Positions 11,481-24,000 of a stretch of 64,000 nucleotides of DNA are shown here, one piece after another (positions within the stretch are counted from its first letter, which is position 1; each line of letters opens with the position of its first letter). The position numbers were made by a program, and so were the translations under genes. The notes below the pieces were generated by a model. The model was not told where the DNA came from and ran no database searches. It saw only the letters and a program-made list of their open reading frames with translations. The DNA lies in contig CP136068.1 in NCBI GenBank assembly GCA_032622095.1, positions 149,429,365 through 149,493,364 of the forward strand. Reading direction: 5' to 3'. Origin of the DNA: Siphonodentalium dalli (taxonomy: Eukaryota; Mollusca; Scaphopoda; Gadilida; Siphonodentaliidae).

Positions 11481-12629
11481 TCGTTGTTCTCATCCAATAC
11501 ACATAACGTGATAAATAAAAGAACGTATAGATTCCCTGATTCTAAGAAGCACACGAGTGTCAAATTGAGATATGGTAACTCTTGGAGACGGCAAATAATA
11601 ATCCTTATATGCTTACAGACGAAACCACTTCTGGTATATAAAACGAATGCGCTATCAGCTATGCTATTGTATTATACATGATGTGGTATGAATGGAATAA
11701 AATATTATTAAACCAAACTGTTGAACAATTTGACGACCAAGGCTGGTGTGATAATACAAACTTCCCTGTGGCTACGTCTCTGAACAGGACCCTCTGACCA
11801 ATGGTCCCTCTGATTGTGGAACCGTCGGACTATCGAGCCCGCACTACTAAACAATAGGACTATCAATATATCGGTGTGTCCCACTTTAGACTAAACCCCG
11901 AACTATCGAACCATCGAACCATCGGACTAACACACAATGAGCAGTATGTGTATATACTATACAATTACACATACATGTACGGTGGTATAATCCGCGCAGA
12001 AGATGTCGAGTAATGTTGCCCTCTATAATTCAATACCGTATACGACTTATTGTGAATCGCATACTTGGAAAATCGAGTACTCTCAACCACAAGAGATGGA
12101 ACATCCAGGCCCTGCATTGTCCCCCATGTACAAGTAGTTTTTCTAATCGTCGATAAATGTTGTATAATATAGACCTTTTGCAAAATCACGATTATGATTA
12201 CGGATATGATATATTGTCCTATAGTAAGGTGGACACCATCACAATTTACCTACTGTGGTTACTCATATTCAGTTACTCATATATTTGATGGACACAGTAA
12301 TGTGTGTCTCTTGCAGATCCCATGTTCTTATCGGGAGCACATCCTTGACAGATCTGAACATACTTTAACTGAGTGAGGCATATTTCGTCTCACATAAGAA
12401 CCCCTGTGTGTAAAGGTTGAACTTTTTGCCTGTCCGGTTTGAATATTGCCATATCCGTAATCGTAATCGTGATTTTGCGAAATGTCTCTATTAACAAGTT
12501 ATCCGCGTACATGTACGTGTATGTTGAATGCCATCAACAACGGCCGAAATACACTTGTATAAATTGTGTCGAATAACGTAAAGGACATCGTCAAGTATAT
12601 ATATTGTCACCTTTCGTTGGCTGGTAGCT
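11481..12629. other. intergenic, no gene seen
   Basis: Only short frames without domain character. CGATTATGATTACGGATATG near 12188 and its near-complement CATATCCGTAATCGTAATCG near 12450 form a distant inverted repeat about 260 bp apart, which may mark an old foldback insertion. Confidence 0.45.
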
Positions 12630-12832
12630 TTAACCCTTTCACGACGGGACCACTGGTGTAGCACTGGCTGTGTCACTTGCTTACAATGTCAAGGTAAATA
12701 TTGTTCGGCCAATGCATTTTCTGGTATATAAGCAGCTCTCTGTGGAAGACTCGCATTTATAAGAGAATGCATTGACATAGGTTTTTTTTTTTTTTACAAA
12801 ATTTCAGGAAGATCCAGTCATGAAATGGTTAA
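12630..12832. mobile_element. piggyBac-like MITE (203 bp)
   Basis: TTAA at 12630-12633 and 12829-12832. The ends TTAACCCTTTCACGACGGGA and TCATGAAATGGTTAA are imperfect inverted repeats. The interior contains the GGCCAATGCATT...GAATGCATTGAC hairpin found in the other MITEs of this window and a run of about 14 T. Confidence 0.7.
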
Positions 12833-12974
12833 CCTTGGCATGCGATTCAAACGACTTGTATTTTAACTGATATGGCCGCTTCAGTTTACAATGGGGGAAT
12901 TAGTTATAGGCGATAACAAAATAGGAACTAAGCTGTACTTGATTTGTCCATTTTACAACACACCTCTGTCCCGT

Positions 12975-13313
12975 GCGTATCCGTATAGCCCAGACATCTA
13001 TGTATAGCCCATACATCTATGTATAGTCAGTATATATTTTGCGTATCCGTATAGCCCAGACATATATGTATAGCCCAGACATCTATGTATAGTCAGTATA
13101 TATTTTGCGTATCAGTATAGCCCAGACATCTATGTATAGTCAGTATATATTTTGCGTATCCGTATAGCCCAGACATCTATGTATAGCCCAGACATCTATG
13201 TATAGTCAGTATATATTTTGCGTATCCGTATAGCCCAGACATCTATGTATAGTCAGTATATATTTTGCGTATCCGTATAGCCCAGACATTTATATATAGT
13301 CAGTATATAATTT
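12975..13313. repeat. minisatellite with two alternating units
   Basis: Units of 19 bp (TATAGCCCAGACATCTATG) alternate with a longer unit TATAGTCAGTATATATTTTG + CGTATCCG. Some repeats have one 19-mer and some have two, giving a higher-order period of about 45-65 bp. Confidence 0.9.
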
Positions 13314-14600
13314 GACATCTTTTTGAGGGTCGTCATAAGCTGTGTAGCGTATGGGGATATATTGTCTTTTACCGATTACAACATACCCATATAGCTGCAT
13401 TACTTGTCTGACCCAAAATATTGAAAGTTATAATGTCAAAATTCAATCACATCATTAATACAAGTGCTTGATCCCAGTGTGTTATATATATGTCAGTGAC
13501 AATGTCCGCCCTTTGTCGTAAAGACACTACATACTAAATATTAAATCCATAGTTTTGTTATACCCATAATATATGAGCAGGTGGATGCTCGCATCCCGGC
13601 CCCACATTATAGAGGCGCCCCTGTCTTGGACTTCGGTAGTGGAAATTTCACTAATGATGTCCAGAGCAGTCTACCTTGCGGCAGTTTACAAAATGTCAGG
13701 ATAAGAGAAACAAAGGCATAGAATAAACGGCTAGACTCCCTTGGATTAACTGATCTTTATCATATTCCCATGTAAAAAGAAACTAATACATTTAGGGCGT
13801 GATATATTGACCCAAAATTAATAACCCCGATGTGATAACAGATGTGAAAATCCTCGGGTGGACTCCAAACTCGAACCCAACCTGCACCTCGGATCAGTAA
13901 TTTCAGTCAAATCAGTTTGGATCTGATGGGGACGAACACGGGAGGAAATTCCAACGAAAAGGGGCCATAATACATAGCGGAAGTTGGCCGGCGTCATCGA
14001 ACACGCGGTCCCGACCTGCACTTGTGTTAGAAAACCCAGAATTGACCAGAGCGCACCAGTCATACTTCCTTTCTGACTCTGTCACCGGCTGGGTACTAGT
14101 CTGTGGTTTCTATATTTAGCGCGGGGTTTTCCAGCAAAACTGGCGAAAACCGATCGCCCGAAGGTCAAATCTCCTACGTCCTTTGAGAACAATTCCCGCA
14201 CTATAGCTTAATGACAGAATGGAGAATCAGAGCGGTAGTTTTGTTGACGATTTTCGCAAGCTACTCATCAAAATTGCAGCAAATTAGAACTATCGTGTTC
14301 GACTTGCCACGCGTGTTGTCGTGACATTGTTGTCCATGTGCGTTTATACTTTTGTGATGATAAAATAATCGGAGAACCAAATCACAGCGTTTCGCAATAT
14401 AGTTCTTTGCTTCTGGTGGGATTTTTCAAACTTAAGGTACGAAATTACAAACATTTTAATCGATAATTTGTGCGTTTAACAAGGGCAGCTCGCTTAGTGT
14501 ATATCTTAATATCGCGGAAGTCCACCAAATGTGGGCAAATGTCGCCGGTAGCAGCGCTTTTACCGAATCGTCAAGGGATGTAAACCATGCATGGAGTTTG
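13314..14600. other. intergenic, no gene seen
   Basis: No coding sequence recognised. The minus-strand frame at 13818-14063 has no family resemblance that I can name. Confidence 0.4.
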
Positions 14601-14604
14601 GCAA

Positions 14605-15045
14605 CAATTTGTGAATGAATTCTTTGATGACATTGCCATCAGCAATGCAACCTATATAATTATTATTCATTTGCCCCATCCATCTATATGATACAGTAAA
14701 AAATGTTTATCTCAACAATAATTTGACAAGAAGTAATCAAAAGTAATCAAAAAGTAGTTGTAAATACTCTCCAATTTTCAAAGTATGTGTTACAATTACA
14801 AATATGTTAACTTCAGATAACAAATCAAAAGATATTTCATTGGTGCACCAATTTGTGAATGTATTCTATGATGACATTGTCATCCGCAATGCAACCTATA
14901 TAAATTGTTATCCAGTTGCCTCATTCAAATATATGACAGCGTAAGAAATGTTTATCTCAACAATACTTTGACAAGATGTAATTAAAACTAATCAAAAACT
15001 AACTGAAAATACTCTCCAATTTTCAAAATGTTTGTTACAATTACA
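14605..15045. repeat. two-copy tandem duplication, period 244 bp
   Basis: CAATTTGTGAATG at 14605 recurs at 14849. Ordered matches follow: TGATGACATTG, GCAATGCAACCTATATAA, AATGTTTATCTCAACAATA, TACTCTCCAATTTTCAAA. The copies are clearly diverged. Confidence 0.85.
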
Positions 15046-16984
15046 ATACTTTGGTATCTAAAATTCTTGATTACAAATACAATACAAATACCTGAAAATG
15101 TTCAGTCACAAACAAATACAATACAATTATGATTAGATAATACGTATACCCATTCCTTGTCACTGGGCGGCAAATACCAGTATTGTAGATGTAGCTCTTG
15201 CTATGCTAAATAATAAATTCTCAGTCAGTACAGAAGGAGTCCTACTTATTGAGGTAAATTATAATAAACTATTATCTTAACAATGATGCTTTAGTATAGA
15301 AAGGATTAAAGAATCTTGGCATTATAATGAAAAGAGAATAAACTGGAGCGAGTACAGTGAGGTATATGTGAAAGTTATACACCAGTATAGCCCAATTGCC
15401 TGCGCAATTTCTGCTTAATACAACGAACATAATAAGTAACTCTTTAACTTGTTACTAAATTGATTAGGCCATCTGCTATATAGGGATATTTTAGAATAAT
15501 TCAGCTGGAACGATGTCCTTTAATATAGACAGACGAAAGATAATAAAGTGATTGCTCTAAATCGGTGAGCATGTTCAGATAAATTATTATCTGATTATTT
15601 CCGAAGGGGACTCCTCGTCAAACAATATTTAGTATTGAAAGTCTTAACAAGGATGTTCCTTCATGAATTATTTACAAATACACTAGCTTGTTCAACAAAC
15701 TTAGACAGTTGACACTATTGACAGATTCATTGTTATCATTGTTGTCTCTAGACATAGCGTGTCTACCAACATGATTTGTTTCCATATTCTAATACAACAT
15801 AGGGAAAACTCTGTGGCACTGTTTTGATTGTATGTCATAGCTCTGCAAGTAAATGCTGCTATAACTACTCATATATTTTAATAACTGTTTAAAGATGACA
15901 AGTGGGTGGACTTTCGCTGTATTCTTCATAATGACTACAGTATATGTGGGCAATAACATTCCCAGGAACGATTTGATGAGATCAAGTAAGATCACGAAAC
16001 TGCTAATGCCATATTATTGTGAACTATCTAATTTGATGATCTTCGGATCAAGGTGCACGGTGGCTGTTGCACAAACTGCACTTAGTATTTAATTAATAGT
16101 TTAGCTTGCATGATACTGAGGAAACATACTTGTATGAAATATCTGTAAATATCGTGTAGTTGGCTATCTAAATGGGGCTTAAGGATCGTGCAGTATTTTA
16201 CGCTTATTTTACGCTGACAACACAATCATCACCCATGTGTTTTACCACACTAAATGGACCTCTAATTTTGTCGGAATGTACAGGGCGCCGCAACTCGTGC
16301 GAAGTCGCCAGGACGCTTAAAATAATTGTTCGCGCGATAACCAACGTTATGATTAAATCATTAGCAGTCTTCTCTTGGTGTGTATACAACATATGGCTCC
16401 AGGATCTCACCGGCGCAGGGACTACGATCCCCGACAGTGGGGGGGGGGGCTATGTTATCACGGAAGCTACCGGGTTGACATTGCAGATATCCACGGCGGG
16501 GTGTCTTCAGCCATGGGAGAAGCCATGTTTATGACTGGCCTAACATTTCTTGATAGCCCTCAGTTTGACAATCGCTTAATGTTCACCGACATGGCCTGTT
16601 GGTGATAAACCGCTTAAACGTGGATAGTGTGGGGTTTATTTTGGGTTATGCCAAACAGTCTGGTATCAACTTGGGCGTGACATCTATAAAGGCGCTGAAA
16701 TAATTATGCTGTATTAGGATTATGTGCATTCGACTGTGACAGTCGATGATTCTGGTAGTAATGTAACTGGTTATATTGAGGCAATACATATTTATATTAA
16801 CATGGCAGTATTGATCATGAACTCAATGTTGATAAGGAAATGACAAAAAATAAATATATCTTTGTAATCTGATGAGCTCAACAATAAGCAAAAGGCATAA
16901 TTACAATTAGAAGATAACATATGTTGTAGTCATGTCAGAAATTATACTTTGCTATATATAAAGCTGTACGCACGTGAACACCTG
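15046..16984. other. intergenic, with a repeat shared with 24480-25000
   Basis: About 16265-16610 resembles 24475-24990 in scattered ordered blocks (TTAAAATAATTGTTCG, GACTGGCC, CAATTTGAC-like). The open frame 15895-16089 starts MTSGWTFAVFFIMTTVYVG, which is signal-peptide-like, but nothing downstream supports a gene. A run of ten G lies near 16440. Confidence 0.35.
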
Positions 16985-19880
16985 TGACAACTTGTGACTA
17001 CTGCGTACAAGATGGACATGGCTTCAGGAACTCGTTCACAAAGACGACCAGATGTGCCTGATAAAATACATATCCTAACAGAGATCTCAACAGCATTGAT
17101 CTCAATGAAACACACGTTGAATTCATTCACGGACACAATCCAGGTACTGGAACGCCAAAATGGAAACATTAACCAAGGTAGTGCGGAACACTGATTCAAA
17201 TCGTGACCTCTATAAGGAAGGGCACTGTAACCTCAGTTATACACTCCGTTCATTCGTAGGAGAAATTTCAAATTGGAATCAAATTAAACACAGGATAATT
17301 TGCCCGATATGTTCATGGAATTAAATGGTATCTCACCAGAAAAGGAGGCATACCGCAAGAATGATACCAGAACTATGTGGCAGAGGAATCTGAACAGACG
17401 GAAGCCTGCACAGTGGAATGCATTGGAATGCCAGAAATATACAGCAACATACCAGACATGGGTGAGTGAGGAAAACACCATACTTCCGAGAACATTTATG
17501 ATAAGAGTCCGAAGATCAGACTACAATTTGCTTCGATTTAGCTACACACAACTGTTTCGTGAATCATATTAAATTACTCACACAAAACTCCACGAAGAAA
17601 GATCCCGCTGGAAAACTCAAAGAAATTTGGAAAATAGAAGTTATGCACCATGAGAACAAATCAGCGACAATTGGAATCTAAAGGGCAACTTTCTCGACAA
17701 TTATTCCAAAAGCTATGGAACGTAAATCAGTAAAGCGATGAAACGATCTAAAACGTTTTGTCAAGAGTACAGCACGTAAACCACGAAACAACATGGGAAA
17801 TACAACAAATAAAGAATTCACCGAAATCAGAGATGGAATTTCCTTGGAAAACCGCAATAGACCAAACAAACGATCGGTTAGCTCATGCCGAAATTCTTCC
17901 GTACGAAACCAACCTAGATGCAGATCACGAGTAAAACCGAGATCACGAAACGAGATAGGTGTGCAGGTAAAAGCAAAGGTTATCGACCAACAGCACCAAT
18001 AATGCCGAGATATACACAAAATCAAAGAGAAAAATCAGATAGGTATAGACCACGAAAAAGTGCGGTCACATCATATTCAGAGAAATATGATCATGTTTGT
18101 CCACAAGCTGGACAAAACCCCACCGACAGAAAAAAATGGAGCACCTACAACACAGCAACCAAACATCTGCGACGGAGATTATCGTGTTGACCCGAAAATC
18201 CATAACCTATCACGCCGACAAATTGATCACGATGAAATCAAGATACTATTAAGCGATTTTTAATTTACCCCAGTGCTTGAAACTGTTGAAAGATATAGAA
18301 CAGTTCTGTCGAAAACTACATCAGATAGAACATTTTTCAGAGAAGGATTCTGAACCGGATGCTTCATAAGTCAGAAACAAATCTTCAGCATTTCCGAAAA
18401 AAGGTCGAGATGAACATTTGTACAAATATATCAGTACTTTATCCAGAATCCCATTCAAAACACAAACTCCACATACATGTAGTGTGCGGGATAATATTTC
18501 GAAACGCGAAAGAACAGTACTGAAAAGACTGAGCTAAGACACGTCGATGGTTATCAAGGAAGCAGACAAAGGCGGAGCGATAGTGATAATAGACACTGAC
18601 AAACGGTAGAAGAAATACTTGACCGAGACGCAAATTATGAAGTCAGTAACAGCCAAGATAAGAACATCATAAACAAAATGAAAGATCTTACAAAACGATT
18701 CTCGAACAATCTCACACAAAAAATAAATGGACAGCTCACATAATATCGGTTTAGCAATTTCTATGGATTACCTAAAATCCAAAAATTAAAATTATTCAGA
18801 AAGCTACAGAAAACACGGAAATACTCGAACGTCAGCCGACAAAACGATCTTACATTCCGTCAAATATTTACTGGACTGACATGTCTAAGTAACTTCTTGG
18901 ATATAATTATGAAAACATCATGCAATATATACCTTGCTATCTAAGAGACAACTTTGAATTTATTCGCCAGCCACCACGATAGGCTCCACCCAAATCAACC
19001 ATAATGCAGTTTGATGTTGTCAGCCTGTAAGGCAACATCAGACATCAAACACGAAATTGGAATTACAGCCGCTCGTTTCTGGGTACGACAATGCAGGAAC
19101 TGAATAGACCCACGTTTTACAGAAAGTTTCTTGAGAAATAATCAGTACGGATATATATTACAAGAGTACGGACGCACATCAATATGTTGATTTATTTCTT
19201 GCCAACCTCCACACACTAAACGAAACATCATTTACTGTTTGGCAAGTCTCATAAGCACCATTGTCGACGATGAAAATGCAATGGATATCAGACTCTCTGC
19301 GTTGGCATCTTATCTGCGAAAACTAATACAATCGGGTATTACAGAAGCCAAAACGATCCTGATTTTGGAAGTACGATCGACAAACCATCCAAAACGAATA
19401 AGGTGATCATCCCATTTGTACTTACGCATAACCCACATCACTCAAATGTTGTTAAATTCGCTAAATCATTCATTCCACTTTTAAACAGAAATTCGAAAAT
19501 GAGGGAATTAGTACAAGAGAATAGTATCTTACAGAGCAAGCACCAACCGTGAAACATCAAAAATATTCTCAACAGAGCGTGTTTCGACTCCGGAAATACA
19601 GGTACCAGAAATGAAGTGCATTTGTGTGGAGAGTCCTGTGTTATACTCAAACAGGTTCCAAACTACTACTCAAAAATGGCATGTTTATCACACTAAATGC
19701 ATGGATAACATGAAATCACAGAAAATTGTCTACAATATTATGTGCTCTGTGTGCAGATAATCATACATCGGCGAAACTGGCAACACTCTGAGCCAACGTG
19801 TTTCGGGTTACCACCAACACATAAGACAGCCCGAGTAAAGACAGATTAAACTGGGTGAAACTGGATGTTTTTGCAAAATA
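16985..19880 (+). pseudogene. decayed Penelope-like element with GIY-YIG endonuclease remnant
   Basis: Despite many stops and frameshifts, landmarks of an endonuclease-bearing PLE appear in order on the plus strand. They are: an N-terminal NLSRRQIDHDEIKILLSDF block (about 18203); VIKEADKGGAIVIIDTD (about 18550); NFYGLPKIQK (about 18758); RT motif A as QFDVVSL (about 19008); YYKSTDAHQYVDLFLANL (about 19155); HTKRNIIYCLASL with a following LASYLRKLIQSGI (about 19215-19340); and a GIY-YIG-type segment SYIGETGNTLSQRV (about 19748). RT motif B and the catalytic YxDD are absent between about 19070 and 19155, so the catalytic core has been deleted. The region 16985-18190 encodes broken basic frames that may be the element's N-terminal part. 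It is a different lineage from the intact PLE at 31979-56218. Confidence 0.75.
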
Positions 19881-20340
19881 AGTTGCAAATATTTCCAGAG
19901 AGTTTCTTATTGTACACCCACAACGAACCATAAGAGTCATGCATGTATACCGGTAGTTTTCACATTGTCCGTGCGTCTATCTGTCCATCTATTCGTAGAA
20001 GCAACTTTCTCCGAGCTTTTTTTCTACGGTACATTTTTCGGTAAGCTTTTGTGAAACTTGGCACTGATATCTAGTATCATAGGAACGTGTGCACCAGCGA
20101 TTATGAAGTATGTCCGTGATTTTTGTGGAGCTGAACCTCTTTTTCAACTTAGATAATTTCCTCAAAATGCATAATTTTGTGCGACTTTTTATTCCTACAA
20201 TTCCTACAATGTTCGGTAGATTGGCATAGATATCCACAGATATCCAGTACAAAATTGGTCATACCACTAAAAGTACTTACATATATAATACTTATATATA
20301 ACGGTATATACTTTTAGGGTATGTCCAATTTTTGCCAGGG
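19881..20340 (+). other. probable 3' region of the decayed PLE
   Basis: Contains GTCCGTGCGTCTATCTGTCC followed by text about reading AACTTGGCACTGATATCTAG, a kind of conserved non-coding block often found in animal repeats. Its end is not defined. Only position links it to the PLE. Confidence 0.3.
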
Positions 20341-21044
20341 AACTGTGGCGGTATTTTTTTTATTGTTTACCCTACAAATAAATAAATGATGTTATATACA
20401 TTGGAAATTAGTTACACCTTACGGTCATAATGGTGATTATAGTAAAACTGTCATGTTAAATTGCGCATTTAATACTGGTTGGCGAGTAACTACGAGTAAA
20501 CTCTCTTGTTTGCATTTAATTCAGACTGTCATTTCGCGAGCTCAAATGAGTTAGTAGTTAGTAGACAACAATGTCATAAAATATATTTTTCACAAAACAT
20601 TACTACGCAATTATATTCTTTTAGTCGCTAGATGGATCGGTTTTGTAAAGAGTTGGAATTAATTAATACGGATCAAACTGCAAATGAAAGAAGTTCATTT
20701 TGGAAATTTGACTTGCAATAAAAACCTCAGTCACTTCAAGTGTTTCCCTGATCGCCAATCACAAGTTGTTTTATTACAACACAAAGCGTCTGCCATTGGA
20801 CTACACGAAATCAACACCAATGTACACCTATTACTAATTGAACCAAGTTCACAAGGGGCCGTGTAACATACAACAGGTGCCGACGATTTTGTTGTACGGA
20901 TGTTAGCTGCGCGTGATGTAATTATACCTAGGATTAACCTGGTGCGATACTAATGAAGGTGATTGCCGGTAATTCTACTTTTCTCTTGCCTAATAAGCGG
21001 ACAATTGGCTTTACCTAGGAAAGTCGAAATTAGTTGATGTCATA
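20341..21044. other. intergenic, no gene seen
   Basis: Would be intron sequence if the exon at 21103-21052 is real. No second exon could be identified. Confidence 0.3.
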
Positions 21045-21051
21045 CACGTAC

Positions 21052-21103
21052 CTCCTTGTGCAACAGCAACAAACACCAGTATCAGAAATAACGGAAACTC
21101 CAT
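21052..21103 (-). CDS. possible first exon of a secreted protein
   Basis: On the minus strand an ATG at 21103 opens the peptide MEFPLFLILVFVAVAQG, which has the hydrophobic core and small residues before a possible cleavage site typical of a signal peptide. It is followed at once by GAG|GTACGTG, a good splice-donor match (intron would start at 21051). A TATA-like element (TTTTATAAG) lies about 35-45 bases upstream, around 21146-21138, at a suitable distance for a TATA promoter with a very short leader. No downstream exon was found, so the protein is unknown and this could be chance or the relic of a gene. Confidence 0.35.
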
Positions 21104-22427
21104 GCTGCATTATGTGTTATCCTGCAGACGTTCAGCACTTATAAAATGTGTTGTTTGTTCACTTCAGAGAGAGCTTATATCCGGGTTGTGTTTATAGCCT
21201 GGCTACGGGATGCATATTCGATGTATGAAGCATTGTTATTCCCGGGCATTTACACTTGAAATAACTGAAAGCCGTGAACACACTTGTGTTAGAGAAGATG
21301 CGTTGTTAGCGACAATGCGATATTCAGTTCATTGTTGTTATCCACATGCGTTTTTGAAAATTGCCTCAATCTAACACTGTGTATACATCCTATAGTCTTA
21401 ACTATAGATTTCTCCACCACGAGGAGGATATATGTCTATCCATAATGATCGGCGTGCGGGAGACTGTTGTGCCAATATGGGCAGGATTTGTTTCGTTTAG
21501 CTGGTGGGCTGTCGATTGACACTGGTGTTTACGTTGGACGTACATCAGACTTTTGGCATCGAAATGGCTTCATGGCACAGACGCGAATATGGTGAATATA
21601 CAAGAAATGAATGTAGTGGGTTGGTGTTTTATTGAGCGATTGTGCGATGTGGTCGATGGGACACATTGTCTGAAATAGGTGCCACCTGAGAGGGGAGACA
21701 TTGTAACAGGTATTTCCTGATAGCCATTAGAAAATCAGAGGTGATCAGCAAACTGCTCTGACATAGATACTGCAGCCTATTTACCATTTTGTATCTAAAA
21801 AACATCCGATAATATTTATATTCACAAAACAATTAAGATAAATGTTCATATGTTTGGATATATATGTCAATCATGTTTATGTTGTATCATATATGTGCTA
21901 TAAGTCTAGCAAAGAGCAGTTCAATTTATTTCAGATAAAATATATTTTATACCAAAACAATCTTATTTTTATGAGAAAATTGCATATTTTCATCCACACA
22001 TAACATACAGTAACGGCTAAATAAAAATGGTTAGGACTTTGCATGTGCATTAAAAATTAAAAAAAACTGACACGAGGACTATACTATAACTTGAACTAAG
22101 TCTCAACCGTTTATGGAGATATTTGATGATGTTTGCCCTACCCAAACATTCCTGGTTTTCTGAGTATTTAAAAAAATTAAATATTTGTCCGCTGATTATT
22201 TGACCACCTAGGTATGTTTTAATCAATCACACACATATGCGTGATTTGTTTGGGTTGTCAGAGTTTTTTCCCCAATCATAAATTATATTATGTGCATGTA
22301 ACAATAGAAGAAATGTAAATGATTAAATAAAGTAACAATGACGTCATTTCAGTGCAAAATATGGCCAACAAAGTGCAAAATGGCTGCCATCATGGTGGCC
22401 AAAATGAATAGACATTATGAATATACA
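21104..22427. other. intergenic, no gene seen
   Basis: Apart from the TATA-like element near 21140, nothing was recognised. Short frames only. Confidence 0.35.
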
Positions 22428-22491
22428 AATAAAATTATTTCTGTTATGGTTTATTAACGTGCCGTTAATAAACCATAACAGAATAATTTAA
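22428..22491. repeat. near-perfect hairpin
   Basis: CTGTTATGGTTTATTAACG (22441-22459), three-base loop, then its exact complement CGTTAATAAACCATAACAG (22463-22481). The flanking AATTATTT / AATAATTT extends pairing with one bulge. Confidence 0.9.
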
Positions 22492-23215
22492 CAGCCTGAA
22501 GCCAGAAGACTGTTAATCATTCCTGGAGGCATGGAGGCCGTTAATAAACTACGATGCCCGACAAAATCATGTTATTACAACTATTACCCTTTCGGTGACT
22601 TTACAGAAAGCTGGCACCGGGCGATAACGAACACAAAGGCCCAACGCTCGCTTCCAGTCAACTTTCCCTCAAAATGATGGACTCTTACCGTGCTGGTAAA
22701 GTACATTTAATCTAAACGAGAACGCCCTCAACTGTGGTAACGATATTTGTTATATCTCGCCTAAATGTTATCTATGTCACCAAAACCATTACTCTGGAAT
22801 ATTACCTTTGTTCCTCAATATGTCTGCTGTAGTATTCTCAGCGTTAACACGATCGGTAGTCGCATATATATATGATGGCATCCCATTTGGTGTCTTTTTT
22901 GTTGTCATTGATAATATGTACTTAATTATCGTGATATGTCCCTGAGAAATGTAATCAAGGGAAGTGCATGTAATCATACGTCGCTTTGTCGTATAATAAC
23001 ATGGCATTATGACATACTAATATCACATACTAAAAGTACACATCGATTATCTCCCCTGTCCATTGTGTATGTGGCCCAACAGATCCGCCATGTAATATGT
23101 GGCATCGACCAGACGGGGTGGTGTGAACATAACTCGTCCATCACTTCTTCAAAGTTGAGATCAACATGACTGTGTCAACGGTGAATACGACCAAGTAACT
23201 GATTCGCAACACATC
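22492..23215. other. intergenic, no gene seen
   Basis: Overlapping short frames on both strands at 22789-23169 have no motif. Confidence 0.35.
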
Positions 23216-23222
23216 CTCGCGA

Positions 23223-23555
23223 AATACGCACATAATCGACCTATAATGTGAACTAGGTACATTATGTTATTATTTGATTATGAAATAAGCAGAAAATGGA
23301 CTCATATCCGTTATTTCGTTTTGTTGCGCGGGCCACGGTGAAAACACCTGTCAAAGAGCTGATAAGTCGTGAGTTGGCTTATGTGTATCATTGTCCACAC
23401 ACAGTCTGCATATAATCGAATCATTACGAGTCGATAATGGACTACAATGTTCTCATTTTCAGCACATTATCGACTCAAAATGAGGCGATGCCAAACAGAT
23501 TATCTATCTAAAACTCGTTCTATTATAAGCAGATACTGTACTGGTTTTTGGGAGA
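23223..23555 (+). mobile_element. MITE, CACATAATCGAC family, copy 1 of an inverted pair
   Basis: Begins GCACATAATCGACC and ends with CTGGTTTTTGGGAGAACA. It matches the 6147 copy through TTATTTCGTTTT, CACGGTGAAAACACC and the internal CGATTCATTAC / GACTCAAAATGAGGCG inverted repeat. Confidence 0.65.
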
Positions 23556-23710
23556 ACAGACTGGTGATTCGATAAATGACCTCGACTGTTGTCCCAGCTA
23601 CGTTACGCACGTCGACAGAACTGCTGTCCACAATGAGTGAACAAGATATCGCAATCATTGGCGGAAAATAATTACCTTGATCAGCTCGGCGAGTCCGACC
23701 AGCCAGCCTT

Positions 23711-24000
23711 TTTACCCGAAAAACCAGTACATTATCTGCTTACAAGTTAACTTCTTTTAGGTAGATAATATGCTTATTTTGAGTCGAGAGTGTGTTGAAA
23801 ATGAGTGCGTTTTAGTCACATTATCGACTCAGAACAAGCCAACACAAGACTGTTCAGGTGTACGACTTTTTACATTTGTTTTCACTGTGGCCAGTGCCAT
23901 AAAACGAAATAACGGGTGTTATCTGCTTATTTTAGAATAAAATAATCACATCATGTACCTATTTCACATTATAGGTGGATTATGTGCGTATTTGCGACAT
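23711..24000 (-). mobile_element. MITE, CACATAATCGAC family, copy 2 in inverted orientation
   Basis: Starts CCCGAAAAACCAGTAC and ends TTCACATTATAGGTGGATTATGTGCG, the reverse complement of the copy at 23223. The two copies face each other across about 155 bp. Confidence 0.65.

Noticed and set aside
12975-13313. CRISPR-like regular repeats
   Set aside because: No unique spacers. Both alternating units are repeats, so it is a minisatellite.
15895-16089. Secreted peptide gene (MTSGWTFAVFFIMTTVYVG start)
   Set aside because: Signal-like N-terminus only. No splice site, promoter or family support.
16866-16900. Hammerhead-like CTGATGAGCTC near the start of the decayed PLE
   Set aside because: No GAAA at a suitable distance and no helix III. 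The core match alone is not enough.
17678-18025. 115-codon minus-strand frame
   Set aside because: Antisense to the basic, broken frames of the decayed PLE, without a motif of its own.
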